From Lumbricus terrestris (taxonomy: Eukaryota > Annelida > Clitellata > Crassiclitellata > Lumbricidae): a stretch of 64,000 bases of DNA. The stretch lies in the NCBI GenBank assembly GCA_949752735.1, contig OX457047.1, positions 37,801,255-37,865,254 on the forward strand, read 5' to 3'. The notes under the pieces were generated by a model. That model did not search any database. It was not told the DNA's origin and saw only the letters and a program-made list of their open reading frames with translations. Below, piece by piece: positions 22,771 through 33,699 of this stretch; the first letter of the stretch is position 1, and every line of letters begins with the position of its first letter. Both the position numbers and the translations under genes were made by a program.

Positions 22771-22894
22771 CGAGAGACGGAAACGAAAGGATAGAGGCGG
22801 ACACCAAAGGGGTCTGTCGATTTCTATGCTAAAAACCGGTGCATTGTATTCGAGAGTGTGGCAGTCAATTGTCCTCAACTAAATTGTCTTCTAT

Positions 22895-23720
22895 TCGATC
22901 TCCTTCTCCTCCTGCTTCTCCTCCTCCCTGTCCTTTCCTCCTCCTCCTCTCCTCCTCCTCCTCCTCCTCCTCCTCCTCCACCTCCGCTGCCAATAAAACC
23001 TTCCGATGAATTCTTCTTATCAGTCGTTGTTCGCTGCACTTGAACACCTCCCGTCTATGTCTATCGACCTCCCTCCCAACTCCATCCCTCACTCGCCCGT
23101 GCCCCCTGCCTTCCCTTCTCTATCAAGCTCCCTTGCTTTCTCCTCTCTCCGCCTACCATTCCATTCACCTTCTCCCTCACAACGGTCCCTCCTCCCTCGC
23201 CGTCTCTCTCTCCTCCTTCCCTCTCTCCTTCCCTACATTGCTCCATTCCTCCCGTCCTCCACCTTCCTTTCTTCTATTTATTCGTACTTCCTGTCTATCC
23301 TCCTCCCATCTCTGTCCGTCTGTCTGTCTGGTTCAATCGATCCTTCTCTTCCTTTCTTGTTGCATGCCTTCCTTCCTCCCTGAATCATTTATCCCCCACC
23401 CATTCCGTTCTTCTTTCCTTCCTTCCTTCCTTCCTCTCCTTATTCTTTCCACCCACCCTTTCCCACCCTTCCCTCCTTCCTTCCTCCCGCTCTTCAGCTC
23501 ATCCTTCCTCTCCTGCCTTCCTTCCGTCATTCCTTCCCTCCGCCCTTCTTCCTTCCTGTCAGCCTTTCTTCCTTAGCCCCCCTCTCTCTCTCTCTGTCTC
23601 TCTCTCTCTGTCTCTCTCTCTGTCTCTCTCTGTCTCTGTCTCTCTCTCTTCCCATGCCCGCCCCTCTGTCCGTCCCTCTGTCCGTCCCTCTGTCCGTCCT
23701 TCCGTCTCCTTTGCCCCAGA
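22895..23720 (+). repeat. Pyrimidine tract (CTC)n, (CCTT)n, (CTGT)n
   Basis: About 800 bases almost free of A and G runs on the plus strand, dominated by CTC, CCTT and TCTG units. Long open frames here are products of composition. Confidence 0.9.
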
Positions 23721-23844
23721 GACACCCGCCGTTCTCCTTTGACGGCCAAAGATCCATATTGATCAGTCTATGCTAATCGTCGGGCATCGATGCTAAGAGC
23801 CGACGCCGACCGAAGCCGTAGCTACTGCAGGTCGCCCGTCTCCC

Positions 23845-24425
23845 GCCTGCCTCCTCTCCTTCCTGCCTGCCTGCTCGCCTGCCTGTTTGTCTGCCTGCTC
23901 GCCTGCTTGACTGTCTGCTTAATTGTCTGTCTGCTGGCCTGCCTGAATGTCTGCCTGCATGATTGTCTGTTTGCTCACCTGCCTGCTCGCCTGCCTGATT
24001 GTCTGCCTAATTGTCTGCCTGCTCGCCTGCCTGCTCGCCTGCCTGATTGTCTGCCCGCTGGCCTGCCTGATTGTCCGCCTGCTCGCCTGCCTGATTGTCT
24101 GCCCGCTGGCCTGCCTGATTGTCCGCCTGCTCGCCTGCCTGATTGTCCGCCTGCTGGCCTGCCTAATTGTTTGCCTGATTGTCTGCCTAATTGTCTGTCT
24201 GCTCGCCTGCCTGATTGACTGCCTGATTGTCTGCCTAATTGTCTGCCTGCTGGTCTGCCTGATTGTCTGCCTAATTGTCTGCCTGCTCGCCTGCCTGTTT
24301 GTCTGCCTGCTGGCCTGCCTTATTGTCTGCCTAATTGTCTGTTTGTTGGCCTGCCTGATTGTCTGCCTGATTGTCTGTCTGATTAATTGTCTGCCTGGTT
24401 GTCTGTTTCCGTCCGTCTCTGTCTC
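23845..24425 (+). repeat. Minisatellite of gcctgcctgattgtct units
   Basis: About 580 bases of 8- and 12-base modules (gcctgcct, gattgtct, gcctgctc). Because modules are multiples of four, several frames stay open on both strands; no protein is claimed. Confidence 0.9.
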
Positions 24426-24429
24426 TCTG

Positions 24430-24945
24430 TGTGCCCCGCTCCAAAGCATTTGTCTTGCTTCCAGTCTGATGAAAATTATAATGTCTGACAGCTATTAACA
24501 CTAATGCGAACAGGACGCTAGATGAGATAGTTTTTTGTAAGGTGACGGCGCTCTTGAAAGCACTTAATGACAGTGTTGAATCAAGTCCCCCTGGTTGTGT
24601 TGTTGTGGGGGGATGGGGAATTTAGGTTTAGGGGGGGGCGGCAACAGCTCAACCAGACACCGATGACGACATCCTTCGATCGGAATTTGTCTAACAAAAA
24701 AATTCTTTAAAAGTCTTTTCGTCAGACTTTCCTCCGAGAAACATGTGCTACATAATGTAGCCTACTTTAAAAATCTGATGACCTTATAGGCTATGTTTAG
24801 TCTTTTCGTCTAAATTTCCGTGAAAAAAGCCAGCAAACTCTATGCTTTTCTATCTGATGACCTCTTTAGTGCTTCGATCAATGCTTCGCTGTCGAATTCT
24901 TCATCTCGCGAGGAAACTTTATTATGGTTAAATATGGCCTATATG
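24430..24945. other. Spacer with decayed MITE-like blocks
   Basis: The words ctgatgacct and agtcttttcgtc at 24690-24870 recall the ttgatgacc/ttttagtcat interior of the hAT-type MITEs, but no ends could be set. Confidence 0.3.
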
Positions 24946-24952
24946 TACATTC

Positions 24953-25610
24953 ATGAAGAGGAAAGAGTTGCTGAGAAGAGGATTGAGTAGGAATCTCAAG
25001 AAAAGAATGATTAAAACATTGATATGGAGTGTAACACTATATGGATCAGAAACGTGGACTCTAAGGAAAGAAGATACTAGAAGACTGGAGGCTTTTGAAA
25101 TGTGGTTATGGAGGAAGATGGAGAGGATTAGTTGGACTGAACATGTATCAAACGAGGAGGTGCTACAGCGAGTAGAAGAGGAAAGAGCAATGTTGGATAC
25201 AATAAAGATGAGACAAAAGAAATGGATAGGACACATCCTGAGAGGAGAATCCCTTCTGAAAGCGATCATTGAAGGAGGAACTGAGGGAAAAAGAAAAAGA
25301 GGAAGACAAAGACAGAGACTACCATGGGCGGAGTTTGGTTTCCGTTCTTGGAGGGGCTAAAACCTTCTTGGGAGGGCTAAGTCCGGAAAAATAAACCGTT
25401 TGCATGGTAAAAGGAATGAATCTGGGTTTTCTGGGGGGGCTTAGCCCCCCCCCCTAGCTCCTGATAAACTCCGCCCATGGAGACTACTGGACTGGATGTT
25501 GGTTGAAGATTATTGGAAACTGAAAAAAGCGGCTCAATACCGGGAGGAGTGGCGCCGTCGAAAGTTCGAACCTGCCGTGGGGCAGAGGACATGAAGAAGA
25601 AGATGTAGGC
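24953..25610 (+). mobile_element. Non-LTR retrotransposon C-terminal fragment split by a MITE
   Basis: Plus-frame motifs LYGSETWTLRKEDTRRLEAFE, KKWIGHILRG and GKRKRGRQRQ are the LINE region after reverse transcriptase. The frame is interrupted at 25323 by a 157-bp MITE and resumes after it as LLDWMLVEDYW and REEWRRRKFEPA, then stops near 25590. Removing the insert and one 8-bp duplication gives a continuous frame. Confidence 0.85.
25323..25479. mobile_element. hAT-type MITE inserted in a LINE fragment
   Basis: Perfect inverted ends CATGGGCGGAGTTT and its complement. Exact 8-bp duplication gagactac at 25315-25322 and 25480-25487. The interior carries a cttagccccccc stretch like that of the 61.0 kb element. 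Confidence 0.92.
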
Positions 25611-25931
25611 CTACATGTAAACACGAGCTGTCGAATATTTCTGTGGAGGGGAAATGTTGCGTATAGAATCTTTCTAGGAGGAGGAAATGCACATATAATA
25701 TTAATTACATTAATGAACTCTTCTCGATTTTTCTGTGGGGGCGGGGAATCCGAAAGCGGTCTAGATTAAACACTGCATGCACTCAAGCTAGAATATTATT
25801 CTGGATTGCAGATATTCAATGAGGTATTCTGCTGCTTGGAATCGGCACACCAGACAATAATATGTATGAGCCTCTAGCCACATTAGTGTATGATGACAGC
25901 AGCAGACATTGCTTCAAAGAACCCACGCGAC

Positions 25932-25936
<5 letters not shown>

Positions 25937-25992
<56 letters not shown>

Positions 25993-26040
25993 AAATATAT
26001 ATATATACATATATATAATATGTGTGTGTGTGTGTGTGCT
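25937..26040. repeat. (TC)n, (TA)n, (TG)n microsatellites
   Basis: CT run 25937-25987, short TA, then TG to about 26038. Confidence 0.95.
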
Positions 26041-26044
26041 TGCC

Positions 26045-26455
26045 TCTGCCTGCCTTTGCCCGCCTTTCATGCCTCTCTGTCCGCCTCCCTGCCTACCTAC
26101 CTATACCTAGAACATTTCTCTTCCTGTGCTACTGGATACGTCTGTGTAACCGTGTGGCTGCACTCGCCTGCGTTCTATATTCGCTGGTTAGTCACAGCTT
26201 CTTCTGGGCTCCACCGTTAGTCGTCGCACGCGTGTGTGGCGGTCTCTGCCTGTCCGCCCGCCCGCCTGTCCGCCTGGTTGGATGCGTCCATCGCCCGTTG
26301 GTCTCTGTGCACCGGCGACCTAGTCCTCCGTCCTTCCGTCCGTCCGCCCATCCGTCCGTCCGGGCAAACGTTTAGCTCATCGTCGAACACCGACGACGAC
26401 TACAGCTGCACGGGAGAAGAGACGGAGTCGGACGCTGAATACTGATCAGGATTTA
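26045..26455. other. C-rich spacer
   Basis: tgcctgcc and cgtccgtc runs at 26040-26100 and 26240-26370. No recognised gene; a short frame ending TDDDYSCTGEETESDAEY at about 26385-26445 has no family I know. Confidence 0.3.
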
Positions 26456-26474
26456 AGGCAACGGATCAGTCGCC

Positions 26475-27105
26475 TGGAAGGAAGAAAGGAAGGAAGGGAG
26501 GAAGAACGGGAAGGAAGGAAGAGAAAAGGGAAGGAAGGAGGGACGTCCTATATCGGGTCCCACGATCGTCCGGACTAATTGGACGCAGCCGGATAAAGTG
26601 AAACGGGGACGTCACGTCCTCGCGTACCACGTGACCAGTTGGAGGAGCAGAAGGAGGAGGAGGAAGAAGAAGAGGAAGAGGAGAAGGCGGTAGAAGCGAA
26701 AGAGAAAAGTAGGAGGAGTTAGAGAAGGGAAATATACGAGGTGAAGGAGAAAGAAAAGAACTATAGGAGGGGCAAAGGAGGAGAAAGAAGAGGAGGAGAA
26801 GGAGTATAGAAGGAGGAGGAGAAGGTGGTGGAAGCGGAGAAAGAAATAAAGGGAGGAGTTAGAGAAAGGGGAATATACGAGGCGAAAGAGGAAGACAGAA
26901 AGCGAGGAGGAGCAGAAGTAGTATAGTAGTAGTAGTAGGAGGAGGAGGAAGCGTGAGGAGTGGCAAAGTAGGAAGAGTAGAGGAGGAGAAGGAGGAGGAA
27001 AAAGAGGAAGCAGGGCAGGAGGAGAAGGAAGAAGCAGAGGACGACGAGGTGGAAGAGGAGGAAGCAGAGGAGGAGGAGAAGGAAGAGGAGGAGGTGAAAT
27101 CATTG
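26475..27105 (+). repeat. Polypurine tract (GGA/GAA)n
   Basis: About 600 bases of GAAGGA and GGAGGA units, broken only around 26540-26640. Confidence 0.9.
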
Positions 27106-27241
27106 ACGGGATCGTGGCTGCTTCCTCCCGTGCCATAGCGAGTAAAAGCTACCGGACATTGGCCGTGCATGCGTCGGTCATTCGGATGGTCAGCGTCAGC
27201 CATTGGTCATCGTATAGTCTGCAGCCGAGTAGTCTGCTGCC

Positions 27242-27503
27242 TTGCCTCCGTGTATAGTCTCGCGCCGCTGTGCTGCGCGCCTGCTCTCATCGTCTGCTTT
27301 CCTGACCGGTGGCGCTGGTGGTGGCGGTGGTGCGTCTAAGTGCAGCCAGTCTCTCAAGCGGTCCCTCAGAGACTTCGACCTTGCTCCTCCTCATCCTCCT
27401 CCGCCCTTCAAGGCCGCCAGACTCCATCTGAACTCGAGCTCTTCCTCCTTCCGTGGCATCAAAAAGGAGTGGCTAGCATACATCTTCGAAATTGGGGATG
27501 AAG
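27242..27503 (+). CDS. Candidate coding first exon, unknown product
   Basis: A GC-rich open frame from ATG 27242 reads through GGAGGGGGASK, SLKRSLRDFDLAPP and GIKKEWLAYIFEIGDEG to a consensus donor, GAAG|gtagga, at 27504 (phase 1). I do not recognise a domain. It lies 10.6 kb upstream of the first certain ELAV exon and could be an alternative 5' exon of that gene or of something unrelated. A same-strand acceptor of matching phase was not identified. Composition (proline/serine-rich) could also be chance. Confidence 0.3.
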
Positions 27504-27573
27504 GTAGGAAATCACATGTGACCAGTCGACAGAAATTAGAAGCGCTATAATAAAAATATGTCTTGACGTACGC

Positions 27574-27703
27574 ATGCACGTGTGCACATATTAGAATAGC
27601 AAATTTTATTTTTATGCACGTGTGCACATAATTATTAGAATAACAAATTTTATTATGATGCACGTGTGCACATAATTATTAGAATAGCAAATTTTATCAT
27701 GAT
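27574..27703 (+). repeat. Three-copy repeat of 40-44 bp with a CACGTG palindrome
   Basis: Each unit starts ATGCACGTGTGCACAT and continues with ttattagaata and caaattttat. Starts are at 27574, 27614 and 27658. Each copy contains a palindromic E-box. Confidence 0.85.
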
Positions 27704-27704
27704 G

Positions 27705-28255
27705 TTATTCTATCGACAGACTCATTGGACTTCTTTAAATCTGTGCTAAAACAGACTTGTTTTCTAGGGCTTATAATAACCGTCTGTTATCTGCTTTGTA
27801 GGCATATACGGAGCCATTTTAACGGTATGGCGCCATATAAATTGTCGTAATAATTTTTTCCCGTCTTAGCCCTGAGGTATAAAGAATCCCTCAAGCTCTT
27901 AGAAGCTATCCGAAAAGTTGCTTTGGGGCGTTATTTATAGAATAATTCAAAAGTATGGATGTCATTTTTCCAGAGGGGCATGTGCCCCTTCTTACCCGTA
28001 TGGGCGGGTGCCCATGTCTAGGTCTAGAAACCTGGGACACTTATTTTTTAGTATGACCTTACTGATCTGCAATAACACTAAGGAATAAGGGACTTTAAAT
28101 GCTTCAGTTGGCTATCGCTCAATGCTTTTTAAACCATTGAGTCCTAAGCTGAAAGAGATTCTTTTCGGACCATAATCTGCACATACATATATACAGACAT
28201 ACACACATTTAAAGATACTTGTTAATTAGCAAAAATTCCTCTAATAGGATTGTGG
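27705..28255. other. Unassigned spacer
   Basis: Inverted ggggcatgtgcccc and gggcgggtgcccatg words at 27970-28015 may be remnants of a MITE. No gene seen. Confidence 0.3.
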
Positions 28256-28264
28256 CCTACTAAC

Positions 28265-28431
28265 CAGTGGTGTAGTCCTAAAAAATGAAGTGGAGGGACG
28301 CCTGGAAATTGAAGTGGGGGAACGCCTGGAAAATTGAAGTAGAAACTGTAGCAAAAAGTGCAATCTTGCAAGAATTTTGCAAAAAGTGGGGGGACGGCGT
28401 CCCCCCGCGTCCCCGCCCCACTACACCACTG
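28265..28431. mobile_element. hAT-type MITE (CAGTGGTGTAGT ends)
   Basis: Perfect 12-bp inverted ends CAGTGGTGTAGT and exact 8-bp duplication ctactaac at 28257-28264 and 28432-28439. The interior repeats the block ggacgcctgga/ggaacgcctgga. Confidence 0.92.
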
Positions 28432-28439
28432 CTACTAAC

Positions 28440-28760
28440 AAACTCAACCACAAGTACTAAGGCTATAACACGAAGTCACTATTCAGTGCCAGACTTGGCG
28501 AATATTGTCGGATTAGGTCAGAACTTAGAACTTGGTCTGTAGAGGAAAGTATTTAAAATGTCATCTTGCCACGTTTAAGGAAGGGATTCATATAAAAGAA
28601 ATCTCCCTCTGTGATCACCAGTTACCACTAGTGATCACGTGACATTGGAATGGATTTCGGCTTGTCGACAGCGTACTCAATATTCATTCTTACCAACCAC
28701 CACACATGTCTGCATAGGTTACACTGCATGACTTAACTAGACACTGAGAACGATCGAGAA
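28440..28760. other. Unassigned spacer
   Basis: No gene or repeat recognised, apart from ccagttaccactagtgatcacgt-type short direct words near 28612-28640. Confidence 0.3.
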
Positions 28761-28764
28761 AGTT

Positions 28765-28879
28765 GATGGCACCATCGTCATTATCACCGTCATCATCATC
28801 GCCATCGTCATCATCACCGTCATCATCATCGTCATTTTCATCGTTATCGTCATCACCACCATCTTCATCTTCGTTGTCC

Positions 28880-28917
<38 letters not shown>

Positions 28918-28962
28918 GTCATCGTCATCGTCATCGTCGTCATCATCATCATCTTTTCCATG
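28765..28962. repeat. (ATC)n/(GTC)n microsatellite
   Basis: About 200 bases of tcatcatcg trinucleotides. Confidence 0.95.
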
Positions 28963-29224
28963 ATTGCCCTAATTTCTATTACTTTATCAACTTCTATAGC
29001 GCCGGTTACGATGCACAAAGCATCTGCCGATGGCGCCCCAGACTAGCGAGCAATCAGGTTAACAACCGACAACATCGACTGATGTTGTTTTCTGTTGCAT
29101 AAAATATCGATTTTAATTTTTTTATAGATATTTAGAAGCACTGATGCAATAATTTATCGATCGATTCTGGTTAACAAACAACTAATCAATCATCGCATAT
29201 ATATGTATACATACGCACGACTTG

Positions 29225-29400
29225 AACGTATACCTATATATATATATTTATATATATATAATTTTATGGGTATAGTTGTGTACGGCGTTTATGTATATTA
29301 TCATTATATGCACGAATACATTATATACTAATATAATATTATGTATGTCACATGTTATATATATATATATATAAATGTATATATATATTTATATATATAT
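29225..29400. repeat. AT-rich (TA)n blocks
   Basis: Several TA runs separated by short unique words, up to the left arm of the hairpin at 29396. Confidence 0.85.
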
Positions 29401-29486
29401 ATCGTCTGTTTAGAGTGCAATGGTGCTAACTCCATGGCTAAATGCATTGGAGTTAGAACCTTTGCACTCTAAACAGACGATATATA
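29396..29486. other. 91-nt near-perfect hairpin (microRNA-like or palindromic MITE)
   Basis: Arms 29396-29434 and 29448-29486 pair over 39 bases with two mismatches (29421/29461 and 29425/29457), leaving a 13-nt loop at 29435-29447. The core arm starts CGTCTGTTTAGAGTGCAA. Arm and loop length suit an animal pre-miRNA; strong symmetry and TA-rich flanks also suit a small palindromic transposon insertion. Confidence 0.7.
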
Positions 29487-29667
29487 CAAAGGCTACTCAT
29501 CATATATTATGCTACTACCATACACGTACGTATACATGTATACAACTGCGCCAATCAGTTGTGATTAATCGACCCCGTGGCTCAGAATGTCATTGGACAA
29601 TGTTCATAAATGTGTCTGCCTGTGGTTGTCAGTCTGTCTGTATATCTCTCTGTGTATATCTCTGTGT

Positions 29668-29872
29668 ATTTCTCTGTATGTATGTATGTATGTATGTATG
29701 TATGTATGTATGTATGTATGTATGTATGTATGTATGTATGTATGTATGTATGTATGTATGTATGCATGTATGTATGTATGTATGTATGTATGTATGCATG
29801 CATGCATGCATGTATGTATGTATGTCTGTCTGTCTGTCTGTCTGTCTGTATGTATGTATGTATGTATGTATG
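29668..29872. repeat. (TATG)n microsatellite with TGCA and TCTG variants
   Basis: Around 200 bases of tetranucleotide repeat. Reads as MYVC or HTYI peptides in translation, which are not proteins. Confidence 0.97.
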
Positions 29873-30324
29873 TCCGTCTCTATCTATCAAACTATTTCTG
29901 TCCGACTGCCTGCGTGCATGCCTATATATTGTGCGTGCGTAAATGTCAGTATGTTCCATGGTGTTTTGGCTGCATGTGTGATTTTTAACGACAATGATCC
30001 TTGTGTAAGTCCTTCTGTTTGTTTGCTTGTACGAGTGAAGGTGTAATAAATCCATTTCTTTATTCGTTTGCTCCTTAATTATTAAGCTAATTAATTATCG
30101 TTAAGGTTTTCTTCGCGGGAGGTCGCCTAATAATTTGTGATGCAATTCAGTGTTGGCGAGACAAGACTTGCGTGCTATTATAGAACGGAGAATCGGAAGA
30201 GCAGAAACTGCCATGGAGGTTGAAGAGAAAAAAAGCGCTAACAGGAAGAGATGGTATTATAGGAAAATAATAAGAGTGAAGAAGATCAACACAGAGAAAA
30301 GGACCGGAAAGAAGGTGAGGATAG

Positions 30325-30885
30325 GAAAGAGGAGGAGGAGGAGTAGGAGAACGAGGAGGAGGAGGAGAAGGAGAAGGAGGAGGAGGAGGAGAAGGAGGAG
30401 GAGGAAAAGGAGGAGGAGGAGGAGGAGAAGAAGGAGGAGGAGAACGAGGAGGAGGAGAACGGGGAGGAGGAGAAGGAGGAGGAGAACGATCTAGGAGGAG
30501 GAGAAGGAGGAGGAGGAGAAGGAGGAGGAGGAGAACGAGGAGGATGAGGATCAGAAACGAGGAGGAGGAGAACGAGGAGGAGGAGAAGGAGGAGAAGGAG
30601 GAGGAGGAGAAGGAGGAGAAGGAGAAGGAGGAGAAGGAGGAGGAGAACGAGGAGGAGGAGGAGAACGGGGGGAGGAGAAAGAGGAGGAGAACGATCTAGG
30701 AGGAGGAGAAGGAGGAGGAGGAGGAGAACGAGGAGGAGGAGGAGAACGAGGAGGATGGGGATCAGAAACGAGGAGGAGGAGAAGGAGGAGGAGGATGAGA
30801 AGGAGGAGAACGAGGAGGAGGAGAAGGAGGAGAAGAAGAAGGAAAACGAGGAGGAGTAGTAGTAGGAGGAGGAGGAGGAGGAGGA
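30325..30885 (+). repeat. Polypurine (GGA/GAA)n tract
   Basis: About 560 bases of nearly pure purine with an internal longer-range repeat: aacgatctaggaggag occurs at about 30485 and 30691, and gatcagaaacgagg at about 30549 and 30759. This indicates a duplicated unit of about 206-210 bp. Confidence 0.92.
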
Positions 30886-31144
30886 ATAAGTGGACGATGA
30901 GAAGAAAGGTGATAAAGCAGAGAATGAGGAGAAGGAAAAAATAGCGAAGAATGAACATAGGGAGGATAAGACTTAGTAAATGATTGGAAAAGCGAGGAAA
31001 GGGAATAGACTGGAGGAATTGTTATTTTTTTATGAGTTAATTTCCTCTTCCATTTATAGCGCGCTCTTTCAACCCTGACCTTTCCGAATGCTATAAATGG
31101 AAAATGAAATTGGTTACTTTAGACGCATAAGAATAACGTTGGGA

Positions 31145-31293
31145 GAGGAGTAAGTAAGTAAGTAATAATTGATAGTAATAATAGTAACAGTAATGACAAT
31201 AGTAATAAGTAATAGTATAGTAGTGGAGTAGTTGTAGCAGTAGTAGTTGTTGTAATAGCATAATAATGGCAATGAGTTATAGTAATGTTAATA

Positions 31294-31326
<33 letters not shown>

Positions 31327-31570
31327 AATAGTAGTAGGCCTATATGTAATAGCAGTAATAATAATAGTAATAAGCTATAGTAATAGTAATAAGTTATTAC
31401 TATTACTATAGCTATAGTTGCAGCAGTAGTTGTTGCTATAGTAGCATAAAAATGGCAATGAGTTATAGTAATATTAATTATGATGATGATGATTAATAGT
31501 AGTATGTAATAGCAGTAATAATAATAGTAATAATAGTAGTAGTAGTAACAGTAATAATAGTAATAAGTAA
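31145..31570. repeat. (AAT)n/(AGT)n microsatellite with internal duplication
   Basis: gtaataatag-type trinucleotides. A segment starting aatggcaatgagttatagta is repeated at about 31265 and 31449. Confidence 0.9.
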
Positions 31571-31689
31571 TAGACCTTGTTGTAATATCACGAAGCGTAC
31601 AGTTCTGCACCCTACATATATAGAGAACGAATGAGGATAATAGTTTTAGCAAAGTCATGCAAGCATGACGTACTCATAATGCATCTCAA

Positions 31690-31855
31690 ATTGGCAAAGG
31701 TTCCATCACATGGATAAGAAGACGAGCAGGAAGAAGGATCATAGAGAGAAAAGCAGGAAGGGCAAACTGGGAAGAAAATATGGAATTAAAACTTGGTGAC
31801 GAGAGACACATTCCAAACTTCACGTACGTTACACGATGAAGTATAAAGCGCAGGA
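31690..31855. other. Unassigned spacer, possible LINE fragment
   Basis: The plus strand reads ITWIRRRAGRR over a short stretch. Too little to classify. Confidence 0.2.
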
Positions 31856-31859
31856 CATC

Positions 31860-32105
31860 AGCATATTGGATGAATTGGGGTGGTATTAGATGGATTTGAA
31901 TAGGATTGGATGAATTGGAGTGAGATTGAATGGATTAAGGTAGGATTGAATGGACTGGGGGTAGGATTGAATGGATTGGGTAGGATTGAATGGATTGGGG
32001 TAAGATTGAATGGAATGGGGTAGGACTGAATGGATTTGGGTATGATTGAATGGATTTGGGTAGGATTGGATGGATGGGGCACTCGAATGGATGGATTGGA
32101 TTAAA
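31860..32105 (+). repeat. Minisatellite, unit about 20-22 bp (ggattgaatggattgggta)
   Basis: Ten or more imperfect copies. Confidence 0.92.
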
Positions 32106-32190
32106 TAATGACAGCTGATGAAAAACGGATGGTTGGAGGAGGGCAGGCGTGAAGCTGTTGTGAGCTGAAAGGACAAAGGATTTGAGGTGA

Positions 32191-32231
32191 CAGCATCGCA
32201 TCCGAACAATTATTGTTCGGATGCAATGCTG
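32191..32231. other. 41-nt near-perfect palindrome
   Basis: Arms 32191-32210 and 32212-32231 pair with one mismatch around a single central base. The core is CATCCGAACAATT. Confidence 0.85.
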
Positions 32232-32424
32232 GTCTCGGATCAGTGGGTGCATTAATCTGAAGCCGTCACACTTCGGTGCATTGCACCTTTGCACCTTTGC
32301 ACACCTATGAAGAGAGGACGTCAATTGAGATGCTATCGATTGCAATTATTAGTCATCCGTATCAGTAAAATGGAAGTTGCTGCTGCTGCTGCTGATTTGA
32401 TTATTTCATATTGATGTTGTGCCA

Positions 32425-32637
32425 GCCTCGACGACGACGACGACGAAGATGCTGCTGCTGCTGATGATGATTATGGCGATGAGGATAGTGATGGTGATGA
32501 TGACGACGACGATGGAGATAATGACGATAATGAGAATAATGGTGATGTGATGGTGACGACGACGACGATGATGATGATGATGATGATAATGAGAATAATG
32601 GTGATGCTGCTGATTATGATGATGATGACGGCGATAA

Positions 32638-32669
<32 letters not shown>

Positions 32670-32710
32670 ATAATGATGATGATGATGATGATGGTGATGG
32701 TGATGGTGAC

Positions 32711-32788
<78 letters not shown>

Positions 32789-32814
32789 AGACGACGATGA
32801 TGCTGCTGATTATG

Positions 32815-32890
<76 letters not shown>

Positions 32891-32892
32891 CG
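32425..32892. repeat. (GAT)n/(GAC)n microsatellite
   Basis: About 470 bases of gatgatgat with gacgac and gctgct variants. Confidence 0.97.
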
Positions 32893-32899
32893 GCGCTGT

Positions 32900-33540
32900 T
32901 CATGTACTGGGTCCTGTGACATTTAATACATTTAGCGAAGAAGAGACCGCAATACAATTACCATCTATGCAATACAATACAATACAATTGCATGCACATA
33001 CACACAGTGTTAAACACATAATATGGGAACAAAAAATTACTCTGTGTCGTCTGCAAGCAGCCTCACTGCATCAGCGTCACAGAGAGTACAATGCCATGGC
33101 ATATCAGCACAATAGAAGACAATAGAAGGTGATGGAATACAATGGAACACAATGCAACGATGACACAACGAAGTGCGACACATCACCATTCTTCACAACA
33201 CAACACATCTGATAAAGCTGCAGCTGCCTGCATCGTCCGAATGTTTTCGTAAACGACGCATACATGGATACGAATTTGACAGGTCGAATTCCAACGGAGT
33301 TCATACGAGTGCTGCTGCTCGTGGAGTGGTTTTTCATCAAGAGGCAGCAGCTGGTCGCTACATAAATTCCATTATATAGAACGAGCTGCGTGAAGTATCA
33401 TCTCCAGACCTGATTGCTCGGCTTATGCGGGATCATTGACTGCAATATAATAGCAGCTGGTGCGTGCGAATGCGTACGTCTGTATATATATCGCGTCGTG
33501 AATTGGAGGGAAAGATAATGGGCTGCGACACACGCAGTCT
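32900..33540. other. Unassigned spacer
   Basis: aatacaatac repeats near 32948-32988 and 33127-33155. No gene seen. Confidence 0.35.
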
Positions 33541-33551
33541 GACGTACGGAC

Positions 33552-33579
33552 GGGGGGTGGGGGGGGTGGGGGTGGTCAG
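33552..33579 (+). other. G-quadruplex-prone G tract
   Basis: G runs of 6, 8, 5 and 2 separated by single T bases. The 8-base run can supply two G3 blocks. Confidence 0.7.
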
Positions 33580-33699
33580 ACGGACGGAAGGGGAGGGGAG
33601 GGTGGAGGGTCTGGCCTCATCAGATCCGATGGAAGGATGGATGGATGGATGGACAATGGATGCCTGGAAAAACATCGGCATGAACTCGCGTGTCCCGCG

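Noticed and set aside
23790..24498. Leucine/cysteine-rich 183-residue frame that looks like a membrane protein
   Set aside because: Encoded by gcctgcct/gattgtct minisatellite modules open on both strands.
29420..30055. Cysteine/valine-rich (MYVC)n and (HTYI)n open frames on both strands
   Set aside because: Products of the TATG tetranucleotide repeat; several frames are open at once.
30150..30494. Arginine-rich 114-residue frame resembling a nucleic-acid-binding tail
   Set aside because: Created by the GGA/GAA purine tract; no conserved start, domain or splice context.
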